Below the pieces are notes generated by a model. The model made no database searches. It had not been told where the DNA came from and saw only the letters and a list, made by a program, of their open reading frames with translations. Position numbers and translations under genes: made by a program. Source: Sandaracinaceae bacterium (GTDB taxonomy: Bacteria > Myxococcota_A > Polyangia > Polyangiales > JADJQN01). Taken from it: a stretch of DNA of 64,000 nt. The first letter of the stretch is position 1. Each line of letters opens with the position of its first letter. This document shows positions 45,506 to 54,505 of this stretch, in pieces. The stretch lies in the NCBI GenBank assembly GCA_016712745.1, contig JADJQN010000001.1:1-64000 (forward strand), written 5' to 3'.

Positions 45506-46674
45506 TGCAGGTTCTTCATCGCGTCTGTCGTGTCGTTCTGCTTTGCGCGTTGTTCTTCGCGACAACCGCAGCGGTGGCTTCTGCCCAAGAGAGCCGAGCT
45601 GTGGCGCTTCGCCCGCAGGATCGAGGCGTGGTTAGGCTCTACGCGCAGCGAGGCTTTGCCGCGACGATTGGCGGCGGTATCGATACTGGCTCGCAGCGCA
45701 TGTATCCAAGTCTCGTCGGCGGTCATGGCACAGGCTTTGTCGTTTCTCGGGACGGACTGGTTGTCACCGCGCATCACGTCGTCGCGAATGCGTTCTACTG
45801 GCTTGCGGTGATGCCTGGTTCGACCGAGCCGCGCGCGGCGATTCCCGTTTACGTCGACGAAGAGCACGACATCGCCATCCTGCAAGTGCAAGGCCGCTTC
45901 GCAGATGTCGTCGACGTACCGACGCGCGAGGTAGCGCTCGTTGCGGGGCAAGCGATTTCGGTGGCCGGATACCCGCGCGAGCTTGCACAACGAGAACCAG
46001 CTGTGACGATCGGCGCGGTTAGTCGCACGACCAACGACGGCAAAGTCGAAGCATCGATGAGCGTCAATCCCGGTGACTCGGGGGGGCCGGTGCGCGATGA
46101 CCGCGGTCGCCTCGTTGGCCTGCTGATCGAACGCGGAGATCCGGATCAGGGTCTGCAGGGCATCGCGCTCTTTCAGCCGGTGCGTTTCGTACGGGCGGCG
46201 CTTGACGCCTACCGACGTGACCATCGCTTGCCGCTTGCCGCCGACGAGCTCACACGTCGCGGCTTGTTCGCGCAATCACTGGTCGACATGCTCGGGCTTG
46301 GTCTCGTTCCAGGTGAGACGCCGGACGCAGCCCGGGCTCGTGCTCTCGGATACACGCGCCACGCGCTCGCAGCGGTGGCGCACGCGCGCTCGCCGGAGGA
46401 CCGTACGCTCGTCGCGGCATCGTGCTGGCACTCTGCGATTCTCTTGCTCGAGCGACATCGCGCAGTCGAAGTTCGAAATTTGTCCGATGCGGCGATGCAG
46501 CGAACCGCGACAGAACTTATCGAGCACGCAATACGCTTGGCGCGCAGCGTAACGCAAGACGCGCCGTACTTTCGCTGGAACCTTTCATTCGTTGAGAATC
46601 TGCTATGGCAGGAGGGCCGCGTCGTGGCGATCCCGGAACCTGAACGAGTGGATCCCCAAAGCCACGCCGACTAG
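45505..46674 (+). CDS. trypsin-like serine protease (DegP-like fold), secreted
   Basis: The protein has 389 residues. A signal peptide ends near AVASAQ (residue 28). The catalytic triad is intact: His91 in VTAHHVV, Asp122 in EEHDIAIL and Ser192 in NPGDSGGPV, as in HtrA/DegP-type S1C proteases. No PDZ domain follows. Instead there is a helical C-terminal region of about 170 residues with VEVRNLSDAAMQRTATELIEHAI. It is likely periplasmic. It is coupled to the upstream lipoprotein gene, which may be its partner or anchor. Confidence 0.87.
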   Translation: MQVLHRVCRVVLLCALFFATTAAVASAQESRAVALRPQDRGVVRLYAQRGFAATIGGGIDTGSQRMYPSLVGGHGTGFVVSRDGLVVTAHHVVANAFYWLAVMPGSTEPRAAIPVYVDEEHDIAILQVQGRFADVVDVPTREVALVAGQAISVAGYPRELAQREPAVTIGAVSRTTNDGKVEASMSVNPGDSGGPVRDDRGRLVGLLIERGDPDQGLQGIALFQPVRFVRAALDAYRRDHRLPLAADELTRRGLFAQSLVDMLGLGLVPGETPDAARARALGYTRHALAAVAHARSPEDRTLVAASCWHSAILLLERHRAVEVRNLSDAAMQRTATELIEHAIRLARSVTQDAPYFRWNLSFVENLLWQEGRVVAIPEPERVDPQSHAD

Positions 46675-47234
46675 CGGCGGCCGAACAAAGCGAATGCCAG
46701 CTGCATGACAAAATCCGCCGCATGCGAGTAGTCGCGGCATCGCTCGATTTCTGGGCTCGCGTGTTCGCCATTGATCACGGCCGCAACGTTCGCGGCGTGC
46801 GCGTCGCGTCGACCTTGCGCCGATTCTTCTTCGTGGCGCTTCTGCCATTTAGCCATTCCGCCCTCGCGCAAGAACACGGAGAGTTGCGCAAGCTCGTTCG
46901 CATCAAACCACGTGCCATGGGCGCGGCAGACGTCGACAATAACTTTGGAAATGCGCGCGAAGTTCATGCGGTTCATGATTTGTGCGCACGAGGGACATGC
47001 GACGTAGCGTGCGGTGGCGAGACTCGAGCGGGCGGGGCTAGCCGCTGACGGCTCCCCCAACGCCGCCTGCAACTCGGGATCGGCTACGATCTTCTCGAGC
47101 GACTGCGCATCGACCCATATCCCATGGCAGGACGGGCACTCGTCGAGAAAAGCTTCACCGACGGCGCCGGTGACAAGGGCGGTCGTGCAGCGTGGGCACG
47201 CCTTCGGGAGCGGGAATATCCTCGAGGTGCACAC
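46671..47234 (-). CDS. TFIIB-type zinc-ribbon protein
   Basis: The protein has 187 residues with two zf-TFIIB-like modules. The first is CPRC ... DECPSCHGIWVDAQSLEKI and the second CPSCAQIMNRMNF ... VDVCRAHGTWFDANELAQL. The x-G-x-W-x-D after the second Cys pair is diagnostic. A coiled, acidic linker (MAKWQKRHEEE) and a C-terminal hydrophobic end (ADFVMQLAFALFGRR) follow. The function of this bacterial family is unknown. Its end overlaps the convergent protease gene by 4 bases. Confidence 0.85.
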   Translation of the reverse strand: MCTSRIFPLPKACPRCTTALVTGAVGEAFLDECPSCHGIWVDAQSLEKIVADPELQAALGEPSAASPARSSLATARYVACPSCAQIMNRMNFARISKVIVDVCRAHGTWFDANELAQLSVFLREGGMAKWQKRHEEESAQGRRDAHAANVAAVINGEHASPEIERCRDYSHAADFVMQLAFALFGRR

Positions 47235-47250
47235 GAAGCGCGTAACGCGA

Positions 47251-49095
47251 TTAATCGAGCACTGGCGCCAGCATATTGCCGGCGATGGTGCTCTCTTTCG
47301 TCATGCGCGCGATGTCATACGCTGTTGCGGCCGCTTGCGATGAGAGCTCGGGCACCGCAGTCGATTCCCAACGTTCCGCGCGACGAAGCACGCCGACGGC
47401 GCGCAGCCATTTCTGGGAGCGGCCTTTTGCATCGAGGAGCGTTCCATCTGGCGCCGTGAGCGCGCCGAGGCCGTTGGGGCATTGCTTGAGCAATCCATTT
47501 GCGTCCATGCGCGCGTACATCGGATCGGAGGGCGGCGTTGAGTTGATTCCAGATCCGGTGCAGAGGATTACGCGGTCGAAGAATGTGACCGTTTCTTTTC
47601 CGCTGCCGTCGGCGTAGGTGACGTGAAAACCCTTCGGACTCGGTGCGACATGAACCAGCTTGGCGCGTACGCGCTTAAGGGTGCCGCTTGCTTCCCACGC
47701 TTCGAGCGCTGCAATCGAATCAATCGGTGCGCGATGACGATGAATTTCCCAATACGGACGCAGGCGCGTAAGGAACTTCGCCCGCTCCTTCACCGCGAGT
47801 CGATTCCACAGTGTCGAGATGTGCGGGCGAACTGCTTCGACAGCCAACTGCCAAGGCTCGCCCCGCTTGATGTGCGCTTCGGCGCGCGAACGCACCATAC
47901 GCAGGAGGCCGAGCGCTGTCGTTGGAAAATCCGCCGGTTCGAGCGGCGGGTGCGCAAGTGTGGACGACCCCGGTACCGAGTGCGTGCTAGGCATGTTGCC
48001 ATGGCGTGAGAGCGCAACCACTTCGCCGCTATGATTCGCACCACGCAACTGGTGCAAGATGTCGACGCCGGTAAGTCCAGTGCCCACGACAAGCACGCGT
48101 TCATCTGCGCCGATGCTGGCAACAGCATTCGCCTTCCAAGGATCTGCGATGAAGGCAGGGTGATTGACCACTTCTTGCGTGAACACTTCTGGAATCGATG
48201 TTGGCGGGTTGCCGGTAGCGAGGACCACGACATCGGCTTCCACTTTTGTCCCATCGCTCAATGTGACGAAGTGTTCATTCACGTCGACGGCGCGGCCGCG
48301 ACGAATGCGTAGCTTGCCCGGATTGTCGCGCACGGAGCCGCGCATGCGGTCGGAGATATAGTCGCCGTAAAGCTTGCGAGGTTGAAGTGAGTCGGGCGCG
48401 ATGGGCGCTCCCGCTTTAGCCGATGCCCAATCCACAAAGTCGTTCGGCTTGCGTGGGTCGATGCTCATTCGCTTGGCGGGCACGTTCAAGCGCAACGTCG
48501 CGTCATCGAGCCCATACGCCACGCCCCGTCCCAGATCACTGTGCTCGTCGATCACGATCACGCGAATGTCGGTGCGCCCGCTGCCCAGCAAATGATAGCC
48601 AACGCATGCGCCGGAAAAACCTCCGCCGATGACGACAACCTGCAGACCGCGCGGCGTCGACGGGCGGTTGATGGGCAGGGGCGGGCTATAGTGATGCAAG
48701 GTGACAAGCGGTACAGGCTCGACGTTCGAAACTTGATGCACGATCATTGGATCGAGGCTCGCAACAAGCTCGCCTTCGCGATGCTGCAGGTCGGGAGAGC
48801 CGAGGCGAACTTCTGTGGCTTTGCCATGGATCACACGAAAGGTGCAGTCCGCGCGTCCGTGGCCGTGCAGGGCACTCGACTGGCCGGGCTTCCAGCAAAT
48901 GAGCCGTAGCTCTGATCGTTCCGTCTTCGCGAGCTGATGGCGGGCGTAGTTCTCGTCGTCAAACGCGATGCGCGATTCGACGAGTGACGGGTCGAGCGAA
49001 CTAAGTGCGTGTGCGAGCGCCGCAGCTTTGTCGGGCGCCGCTTCGATTTGGAGGAGCAGCTCGTGCCACGCAGCATCGGCGTTCGTTGCGGTCAT
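47251..49095 (-). CDS. cysteine-dioxygenase-like cupin fused to FAD/NAD(P)-binding protein
   Basis: The protein has 614 residues from the Met at 49095. Residues 1-140 are a cupin of the CDO family with the Fe ligands His77 and His79 in ALHGHGRADC, a third His120 (MIVHQV), Cys84 at the same spacing as the CDO crosslink Cys, and Tyr136 in HHYSPPL as its possible partner. Residues 150-600 are an FAD/NAD(P)-binding protein with QVVVIGGGFSGACVG, a DLGRGVAYGLDD segment, VVVLATGNPPTS and VLVVGTGLTGVDILHQL. It lies inside the tig-clpP / clpX interval. The fusion suggests linked thiol oxidation and flavin chemistry; this is inference. Confidence 0.85.
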   Translation of the reverse strand: MTATNADAAWHELLLQIEAAPDKAAALAHALSSLDPSLVESRIAFDDENYARHQLAKTERSELRLICWKPGQSSALHGHGRADCTFRVIHGKATEVRLGSPDLQHREGELVASLDPMIVHQVSNVEPVPLVTLHHYSPPLPINRPSTPRGLQVVVIGGGFSGACVGYHLLGSGRTDIRVIVIDEHSDLGRGVAYGLDDATLRLNVPAKRMSIDPRKPNDFVDWASAKAGAPIAPDSLQPRKLYGDYISDRMRGSVRDNPGKLRIRRGRAVDVNEHFVTLSDGTKVEADVVVLATGNPPTSIPEVFTQEVVNHPAFIADPWKANAVASIGADERVLVVGTGLTGVDILHQLRGANHSGEVVALSRHGNMPSTHSVPGSSTLAHPPLEPADFPTTALGLLRMVRSRAEAHIKRGEPWQLAVEAVRPHISTLWNRLAVKERAKFLTRLRPYWEIHRHRAPIDSIAALEAWEASGTLKRVRAKLVHVAPSPKGFHVTYADGSGKETVTFFDRVILCTGSGINSTPPSDPMYARMDANGLLKQCPNGLGALTAPDGTLLDAKGRSQKWLRAVGVLRRAERWESTAVPELSSQAAATAYDIARMTKESTIAGNMLAPVLD

Positions 49096-49207
49096 GCTGG
49101 CCGAAGTTAGCACCATCCTTACGTACGCCAAACTTACGTAACGTCGCCTTGCGCGGGGCTTCCTCTCTGATCCGTGAGGTCGCGCGATATCGAAACAGAC
49201 GCGCTGC

Positions 49208-49561
49208 TTATCGTTGGCTTACAAACTCGAGACGCAGCGCACGGATACGCCGCGCCCGCTCATCGGAGGGCGAGCTGTGCTGCCGCTCCTCGAGTTCTGC
49301 GATCAGTTTTTCGAGAGCGTGCCGCCTGGTGGCGCGCAGCTTCTCGGTAGCGCGCGCGGCTCGAATGCCGGCCAAAGCGAGACCGGTTCGCAGAGCGTCC
49401 CACGCCTTCGCGTCGGTGCGAGGCGGGATGCGGATCTTGTGCCCTATGCACACGTAGGGCGTGCCGCACGATGGGCATTTGGGTTGCTTCGCTTGGGGCT
49501 GGTGACGTTCGTGCCGTCGCGTGCTGCGGCAGTCGAAACACACCCACGTGTCACTGCTCAT
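49208..49561 (-). CDS. zinc-ribbon hypothetical protein, 117 aa
   Basis: The N-terminus has CFDC (residues 8-11) and CPSCGTPYVCIGHKIRIPPR, a zinc ribbon followed by a basic stretch. The second half is a charged helix (EKLRATRRHALEKLIAELEE). It is perhaps nucleic-acid binding. No family is recognised. It is separated by about 110 bases from the fusion gene on the same strand. Confidence 0.6.
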   Translation of the reverse strand: MSSDTWVCFDCRSTRRHERHQPQAKQPKCPSCGTPYVCIGHKIRIPPRTDAKAWDALRTGLALAGIRAARATEKLRATRRHALEKLIAELEERQHSSPSDERARRIRALRLEFVSQR

Positions 49562-49593
49562 CCAGAGGTTATCGCGCGGAAATAGCGCCGGCG

Positions 49594-50280
49594 CTAGCGC
49601 GTGAGCGACGAGCTATCGCTGACGGCTACCTTGGCGCCCGCGGGTGCGACAATCATCACACGCAGTTTCTTCGCGGAAGCGCGGTACTGGCCGGGCGCAT
49701 CGAGCCCCTCATTGTCATCGCACGGTTCGTGGCGCACATCCCCCAAGACGGTGACGCGGGCGCCGATCTCGAGGACGCACTCCCGGTAGCTGTACGAGTT
49801 GTTCACTTCAAGGATCGTCGTCGTCGGGGCCAACCGGTGTTTGGCTAAGAACTCGCGCTGCGTATCATTGGGGGCCTCGAACGCGCCGGACGTGTCGTGA
49901 AAGTCCTGAGCGACGTCGATACTGGCTCCCCCGAGCACGACGTACGCCACCCCGCTCTCGTCGCGAAGTTTGAAATCCTGCGCACGGTCTTCCCGCGCGA
50001 CTTCGCGCCAACCGTTGCGGCCCGCTGCGATGGACACAGTCGATAGATAATAGACGCAGGGCCTTTGCGTGAAGGGCGCGGTTAGAACGGTGGCTGGCTC
50101 GCCTAGCGCTTCCACCGTCCCGACTATGCGCGTGAGCTTGCCATGCTCGGTTTGCGCGATTCGAACTGCCGGAGCTTGACGCATACGGCGGCGTTGCTGC
50201 GCTTTTGCGCTCCAAAGAAACTGGTATAGCAAAAAGGAAGCGACGGCGAAGAGCGCTACAAGTTGCGGCATCCAGGTCAT
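49594..50280 (-). CDS. GIDE-domain membrane protein
   Basis: The protein has 228 residues. One N-terminal membrane helix (LVALFAVASFLLYQFLW) precedes a GIDE domain with IVGTVEALGEPATVLTAPFTQRPCVYYL and the later LRDESGVAYVVLGG. This domain is shared with MULAN-type mitochondrial E3 ligases, but bacterial members lack the RING and have no known enzymatic role. The C-terminal part forms a further beta-rich segment (VTVLGDVRHEPC). It lies 47 bases upstream of clpP's end, on the same strand. Confidence 0.8.
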   Translation of the reverse strand: MTWMPQLVALFAVASFLLYQFLWSAKAQQRRRMRQAPAVRIAQTEHGKLTRIVGTVEALGEPATVLTAPFTQRPCVYYLSTVSIAAGRNGWREVAREDRAQDFKLRDESGVAYVVLGGASIDVAQDFHDTSGAFEAPNDTQREFLAKHRLAPTTTILEVNNSYSYRECVLEIGARVTVLGDVRHEPCDDNEGLDAPGQYRASAKKLRVMIVAPAGAKVAVSDSSSLTR

Positions 50281-50327
50281 GATCGGATTCGAGCAGAGGG
50301 CGAAACTCTGGCACCGACCGCCACGGA

Positions 50328-50942
50328 CTACTGCTTACGGTGGAGGATGACGTCGTCGATGATGCCGTACTCTTTGGCTTCGGGCGCCGAGAGATAACGG
50401 TCGCGCTCTGTGTCGAGCTTGATCTGCGACGCGGGCTTGCCCGTGTGCTTTTCCATGATGACGTTCATCTTCTCGCGAATGAAGAGAATCTCCTTCGCTT
50501 GAATCTCAATGTCCGTCGCCTGGCCGCGCGTGCCGCCGAGGGGCTGATGAATCATGACGCGGGCGTTCGGAAGAGCCTTGCGGCGTCCCTTGGTGCCAGC
50601 AGCAAGGATCCACGCTGCCATGGAAGCTGCCTGGCCGAGACACACGGTCGCCACGGGGCAGCGCACGTATTGCATCGTGTCGTAAATCGCGAGGCCAGCA
50701 GTGATCACGCCACCGGGGCTGTTGATGTAGAGCGTGATCTCCTTGTCCGGATCTTCGCTTTCCAAAAAGAGCATCTGCGCGATGATGATGTTCGCGACGT
50801 CGTCGTTGACATCGGTGCCGAGGAAGACGATGCGCTCCTTGAGGAGGCGGCTGTAGATGTCCCAGCTGCGCTCGCCACGGTGCGTGGTCTCAACGACCTG
50901 GGGGAACGGAATGAAAGCGCTGGGTGCGTCTCGGTCGGTCAT
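50328..50942 (-). CDS. clpP: ClpP protease proteolytic subunit
   Basis: The protein has 204 residues. Catalytic Ser is in GQAASMAAW, His in MIHQPLGG and Asp in DTERDRYLSAPEAKEYGIID. The N-terminal pore loop and the FLGTDVNDDVANIIIAQMLFLE handle region are typical. It associates with ClpX to degrade unfolded substrates. Its ATG overlaps the tig stop (ATGA at 50939-50942), so tig and clpP form an operon. The usual length is about 200, so it is complete. Confidence 0.96.
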   Translation of the reverse strand: MTDRDAPSAFIPFPQVVETTHRGERSWDIYSRLLKERIVFLGTDVNDDVANIIIAQMLFLESEDPDKEITLYINSPGGVITAGLAIYDTMQYVRCPVATVCLGQAASMAAWILAAGTKGRRKALPNARVMIHQPLGGTRGQATDIEIQAKEILFIREKMNVIMEKHTGKPASQIKLDTERDRYLSAPEAKEYGIIDDVILHRKQ

Positions 50943-52333
50943 TCAGTCTTCTCCGCCTTCTTGGTTTTCATCTTCTTGGTTTTCTTCTCGTCCGAAGCGC
51001 CTTCGGCGACCGGCTCGCTGCCCTCGGGGGGCGCGTCTTTGCCTAGCACCCCGTCAGGGGGTGCGTCTTGGATAGTAGCCTTCGTCATTAGATAGTCGAG
51101 AAGCTTGCCCTCGAGGATTTGAGAGACGAGCCGCTCACCACGCTCACCCTGGTACTCGACGCGCACTTTGGCAATGTGCTTGCCGGTGCGTTCCGCGATC
51201 TGGGCGAGGCGTGCTTCAAGCTCTTCCTTTGTGACGCTCATCTTCTCACGCCGTGCGATCTCGCCCAAAAGAAGAGCGGCGCGGACCTTGCGCTCGGCGC
51301 GCCCGTGAACGGTGCTGTGAAGCTCTTCGCTCATCGACGTGGCCTTGCTCTGGCCAGTCATCTGCATGAAGCCTTCGAGGTCACGCATCATCGACTGCTC
51401 TTCCTGCTGCAAGAGGCTTGGCGGGACTGGCACTTCATTCTTGTCGACGAGGCGCTCGACAACTTGATCGCGAAGGCCGCTGTCGGACTTCTGCTTGGCA
51501 GCGTCCTCAAGCTTCTTGCGAACATCAGCCTTGAGCTCAGTTACGTTCTGGAACGGGCCGCAATCCTTGGCGAACTCGTCGTCGAGCTCAGGAAGGATTT
51601 TCTCCTTCATGTCTTTGACGCTGACTTTGAACTCGGCCTTTTTACCGCGCAGATCTTCGTTCCCGTGGTCGTCGGCAAACGTGACGACGATGGTCTTCGT
51701 ATCGCCGATGTTGGCGCCAACGAGGCCTTGTTCGAACTCCGGTAGCAGGCGATCAGCGCCAAGCTCGACTGGGCGGTCTGTTGCGGACATATCGGCCTTG
51801 CCTTCGCCATCGATGGCGACCAGGTAGTCGATGGTCAGCACGTCGCCCGTTTTCGCCGCGCGCGCGGGGGAGGGCGTGCCGATAGTCGCGTTCTCGTTAC
51901 GAAGGCGCTCGACTTCAGCGTCGACATCCGCGTCTTTGACTTCGACCGACGCGCGCATGATCTCGAGCCCCTCGAGCTCAATCTTGTCGAGCTTGGGCCT
52001 TATCTCGACCTTGGCCGTGAACGAGAGAGGCTCGCCGTCTTTCATCGGCGAGGGCTCGACGCTGGGCGTTGCGACTGCAGCAAGCGAATGCTCTTCGATC
52101 GCTTCCCACAATCCCTTCTCAACCAAGGACTGGAACACTTCGTTGCGTACCTGCGCGCCGTACATCTGCTTCACGACGTTGCGCGGAACCTTGCCAGGAC
52201 GGAAGCCCTTGATGCGCGCAGTGCGCGCAGCGCGCGTGTAGCCGTCTTCCATGTCTTTCTGGACAGTTGCCCAGGGAACTTCCACTTTGACTTCGACGAG
52301 AACGGGGCTGATTTCACTGACCTGCGACGACAT
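50939..52333 (-). CDS. tig: trigger factor
   Basis: The protein has 464 residues from the Met at 52333. The N-terminal ribosome-binding domain has KGFRPGKVPRNVVKQMYG (the FRxGKxP motif). The FKBP-type PPIase domain contains GDVLTIDYLVAIDGEG and a substrate loop (FEQGLVGANIGDTKTIVVTF). The C-terminal chaperone arms follow, with a Lys-rich tail (EKKTKKMKTKKAEKTE). It binds nascent chains at the ribosome exit. The start was chosen at the family N-terminus; upstream in-frame residues to 52399 are Pro/Arg-rich and unlikely. Confidence 0.95.
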   Translation of the reverse strand: MSSQVSEISPVLVEVKVEVPWATVQKDMEDGYTRAARTARIKGFRPGKVPRNVVKQMYGAQVRNEVFQSLVEKGLWEAIEEHSLAAVATPSVEPSPMKDGEPLSFTAKVEIRPKLDKIELEGLEIMRASVEVKDADVDAEVERLRNENATIGTPSPARAAKTGDVLTIDYLVAIDGEGKADMSATDRPVELGADRLLPEFEQGLVGANIGDTKTIVVTFADDHGNEDLRGKKAEFKVSVKDMKEKILPELDDEFAKDCGPFQNVTELKADVRKKLEDAAKQKSDSGLRDQVVERLVDKNEVPVPPSLLQQEEQSMMRDLEGFMQMTGQSKATSMSEELHSTVHGRAERKVRAALLLGEIARREKMSVTKEELEARLAQIAERTGKHIAKVRVEYQGERGERLVSQILEGKLLDYLMTKATIQDAPPDGVLGKDAPPEGSEPVAEGASDEKKTKKMKTKKAEKTE

Positions 52334-52515
52334 GGCGGGGGCCCTCCTCGGGCGCTCTGAAAGGGCGCCAGGTCTAGCGTTAGGGCCGGGCAGCGTCAAG
52401 AACGCTATGGCGCTGTCTCACGAAGCGTCGCCTTTTGTCATACATGCCTTGCATTCGGACGGGGGTGCGTACATCACACGCGCCGTAAACGCAGTCAGGG
52501 GTTCAAGGAGACAAG

Positions 52516-53400
52516 ATGATGCGCTCGACTCGCTTATCGCTCGTGGTCGCAATGGTCTGTGTCAGTGGTACGGTCGCGATGGCCGGGCAAGCGAGTGCCC
52601 AAGTTCCTGCCGCTCCTGCGCAGAACACCGAGAGCGTCGCGAACCCGCCGCCGCCAGACGAGCCCGACGATGAAACCGTTTGGTCCTTGTCCTTGGGCGG
52701 CACGGCCAACACGGGCAATACCCGCTCGCTGGCGATCTCGACGGGGACCAATTTTCGCCTTCGTCGTGGTGCCCACCAGCTCACGATCGATGGGCAGTGG
52801 ACCTATGGCCGGGCTTCGATTCGCACAGCTGGGGTTTTCGGACCGTGGCAGCAGAATGCCGACAACCTTAACGGTCGCGGTCGCTACGATTACTTCCTCA
52901 CCGAGCGTGACGCTGTGTTCGGGGTCGCAGTGGCTCGCCGCGATCACTTTGCCGGTCTTGATTCACGCCTGCAGTTCCAGGCTGGTTACGCGCGCAGCTT
53001 CGTACAGGAGGAGAACCACCGCCTCTGGGCCGAAGTCGGTTACGACGTGACTCTCGACAACTTCTATCCAAATCCCCTTCTCGATCCGATGACGATGCAG
53101 CCTCTCCCTGGCTCGGACGTATTCCATTCGGCACGCATCTTCGCCGGCTACGACAATCACGTCTCGGAGCGCTGGAGTGTGCTGACGGGCCTCGAAGGCC
53201 TGATCGACGTCCAGACCATCGACAACATCCGCATCAACTGGATCTCCGAGCTCGGTCTCACGATTGTTGATGGTTTGGCGGCGAAGCTCCAGTACACGAT
53301 GCGTTTCGACAATGTTCCGGTCAGCGGCACGGGCAAGCTCGACACGACCACAATCCTCAATCTCACCTACACGCTGCAAACGGCAGCCGAAGCGGAATAA
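52516..53400 (+). CDS. DUF481 outer-membrane protein
   Basis: The protein has 294 residues. A signal peptide ends near AMAGQASAQ (residue 29). The domain begins WSLSLGGTANTGNTRSLAIS and continues through alternating aromatic-ended strands to a C-terminal LNLTYTLQTAAEAE. The G-N-[ST]-x-[ST] and repeated amphipathic strands fit DUF481 (YdiY-like), a predicted small beta-barrel. A ribosome-binding site GGAG lies near 52506. mscL starts 8 bases after its stop, so the two may be co-transcribed. Confidence 0.85.
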   Translation: MMRSTRLSLVVAMVCVSGTVAMAGQASAQVPAAPAQNTESVANPPPPDEPDDETVWSLSLGGTANTGNTRSLAISTGTNFRLRRGAHQLTIDGQWTYGRASIRTAGVFGPWQQNADNLNGRGRYDYFLTERDAVFGVAVARRDHFAGLDSRLQFQAGYARSFVQEENHRLWAEVGYDVTLDNFYPNPLLDPMTMQPLPGSDVFHSARIFAGYDNHVSERWSVLTGLEGLIDVQTIDNIRINWISELGLTIVDGLAAKLQYTMRFDNVPVSGTGKLDTTTILNLTYTLQTAAEAE

Positions 53401-53407
53401 GGCCACC

Positions 53408-53839
53408 ATGTTTAAAGAGTTCAAAGAGTTCGCTTTCAAGGGCAACGTCGTTGACCTGGCAGTCGGTGTCGTCATCGGCGGAGCTTTCGGCAAGATTGTC
53501 GCCGGCTTCGTCGCAGACATCATTATGCCGCTCGTGGGCTTGATGCTTCCGGCAGGCGACTGGCGCACCGCTGGCATCACGCTGAAAGAGGGCGGCGAGC
53601 CAGGGCCCGCGGGCGATACGCGCTTGCTCTATGGCGACATGGCGGGAGTCATTCTTGATTTCTTGATCGTCGCGTTCGTTCTCTTCCTGGTGGTGCGCGC
53701 AATCAACCGCGCGACCGCCAAGCCTGCTGCGCCGGAACCCGAATCAAGCGTACGCGACTGCCCCTACTGCTTCGAGACAATCCCGAAGAAGGCCACCAAG
53801 TGTAAAGCGTGCGCTTCAGCTGTCAGCGCAGTGGTTTGA
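53408..53839 (+). CDS. mscL: MscL mechanosensitive channel with C-terminal zinc ribbon
   Basis: The protein has 143 residues. MFKEFKEFAFKGNVVDLAVGVVIGGAFGKIV in consecutive parts is the first half of MscL, with the pore-lining helix. A periplasmic loop and the second helix (GVILDFLIVAFVLFLVVRAIN) follow. The normal cytoplasmic end is replaced or extended by CPYCFETIPKKATKCKAC, a zinc ribbon. MscL opens under hypo-osmotic shock to release solutes. A start at 53408 lies 8 bases after the DUF481 stop. The ribbon's effect on gating is unknown. Confidence 0.92.
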   Translation: MFKEFKEFAFKGNVVDLAVGVVIGGAFGKIVAGFVADIIMPLVGLMLPAGDWRTAGITLKEGGEPGPAGDTRLLYGDMAGVILDFLIVAFVLFLVVRAINRATAKPAAPEPESSVRDCPYCFETIPKKATKCKACASAVSAVV

Positions 53840-53913
53840 GAACGGCTTCGCGGTCGACTGGACCGCACGACGCGCACGTGTAGAATCGAGCGCACCAGGG
53901 GGTAGTGATCTAC

Positions 53914-54495
53914 ATGCGCGTGCTTGCGTCGTGCTTTCTATTGGGCGCACTTTGTTTAGGTGGCAGCTCGCGCGCTCTTGCGCAGCAAGAGGTGCCGCCA
54001 CCGCCGGTCGTTATCGTTGAGCAATCGCAAATGCCGACTACCTACGGCGCAGTTGAGGTGCAGGCAGGGCCGGGCTACGCGTACGGACCCCAAGGGGCCG
54101 ACCCGAACTGGGTTGGGGCGCGCATGCAGGAGCTCAACATGCTGGAGCTTCAGTATTCGCAATACTCGATGGCCCTGCCGATCACACTTACCGTGCTCGG
54201 CGGCGTCACCTTTACAATTAGCGGCTTAGTCTATTTGGCGGTGAGCGGCCTGTGCGACGCATTCGATAGCAGCTGCAGCCAGGAGCGGCTCGGGTGGGGC
54301 CTCGCGACGCTCGCGGGCGGCGTTGTGCTCACGGTCGGTATCGTCACGATGCTCAATACAATCAGCGCGCGCAGGCCCTACGGGCTGCGCATGCGGCAGA
54401 TACGCACTGAGTTGCGGAACGCGGGCGTGCAAGTCGCTTGGGGCGTGGCGCCCACGCAGTACGGCGCAACTGCGGGTCTTACCGTCAGCTTCTAA
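53914..54495 (+). CDS. secreted/membrane hypothetical protein, 193 aa
   Basis: The signal peptide reads MRVLASCFLLGALCLGGSSR, with cleavage near ALAQQ. A Pro-rich segment is followed by two membrane helices near residues 90-110 (ALPITLTVLGGVTFTISGLVYLA) and 130-148 (LGWGLATLAGGVVLTVGIVTML), with a Cys pair between them (LCDAFDSSCSQ). The C-terminus is polar. It looks like a small envelope protein. No family is assigned. An in-frame GTG at 53905 is an alternative start. Confidence 0.65.
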   Translation: MRVLASCFLLGALCLGGSSRALAQQEVPPPPVVIVEQSQMPTTYGAVEVQAGPGYAYGPQGADPNWVGARMQELNMLELQYSQYSMALPITLTVLGGVTFTISGLVYLAVSGLCDAFDSSCSQERLGWGLATLAGGVVLTVGIVTMLNTISARRPYGLRMRQIRTELRNAGVQVAWGVAPTQYGATAGLTVSF

Positions 54496-54505
54496 GTGCC
54501 CGAGG

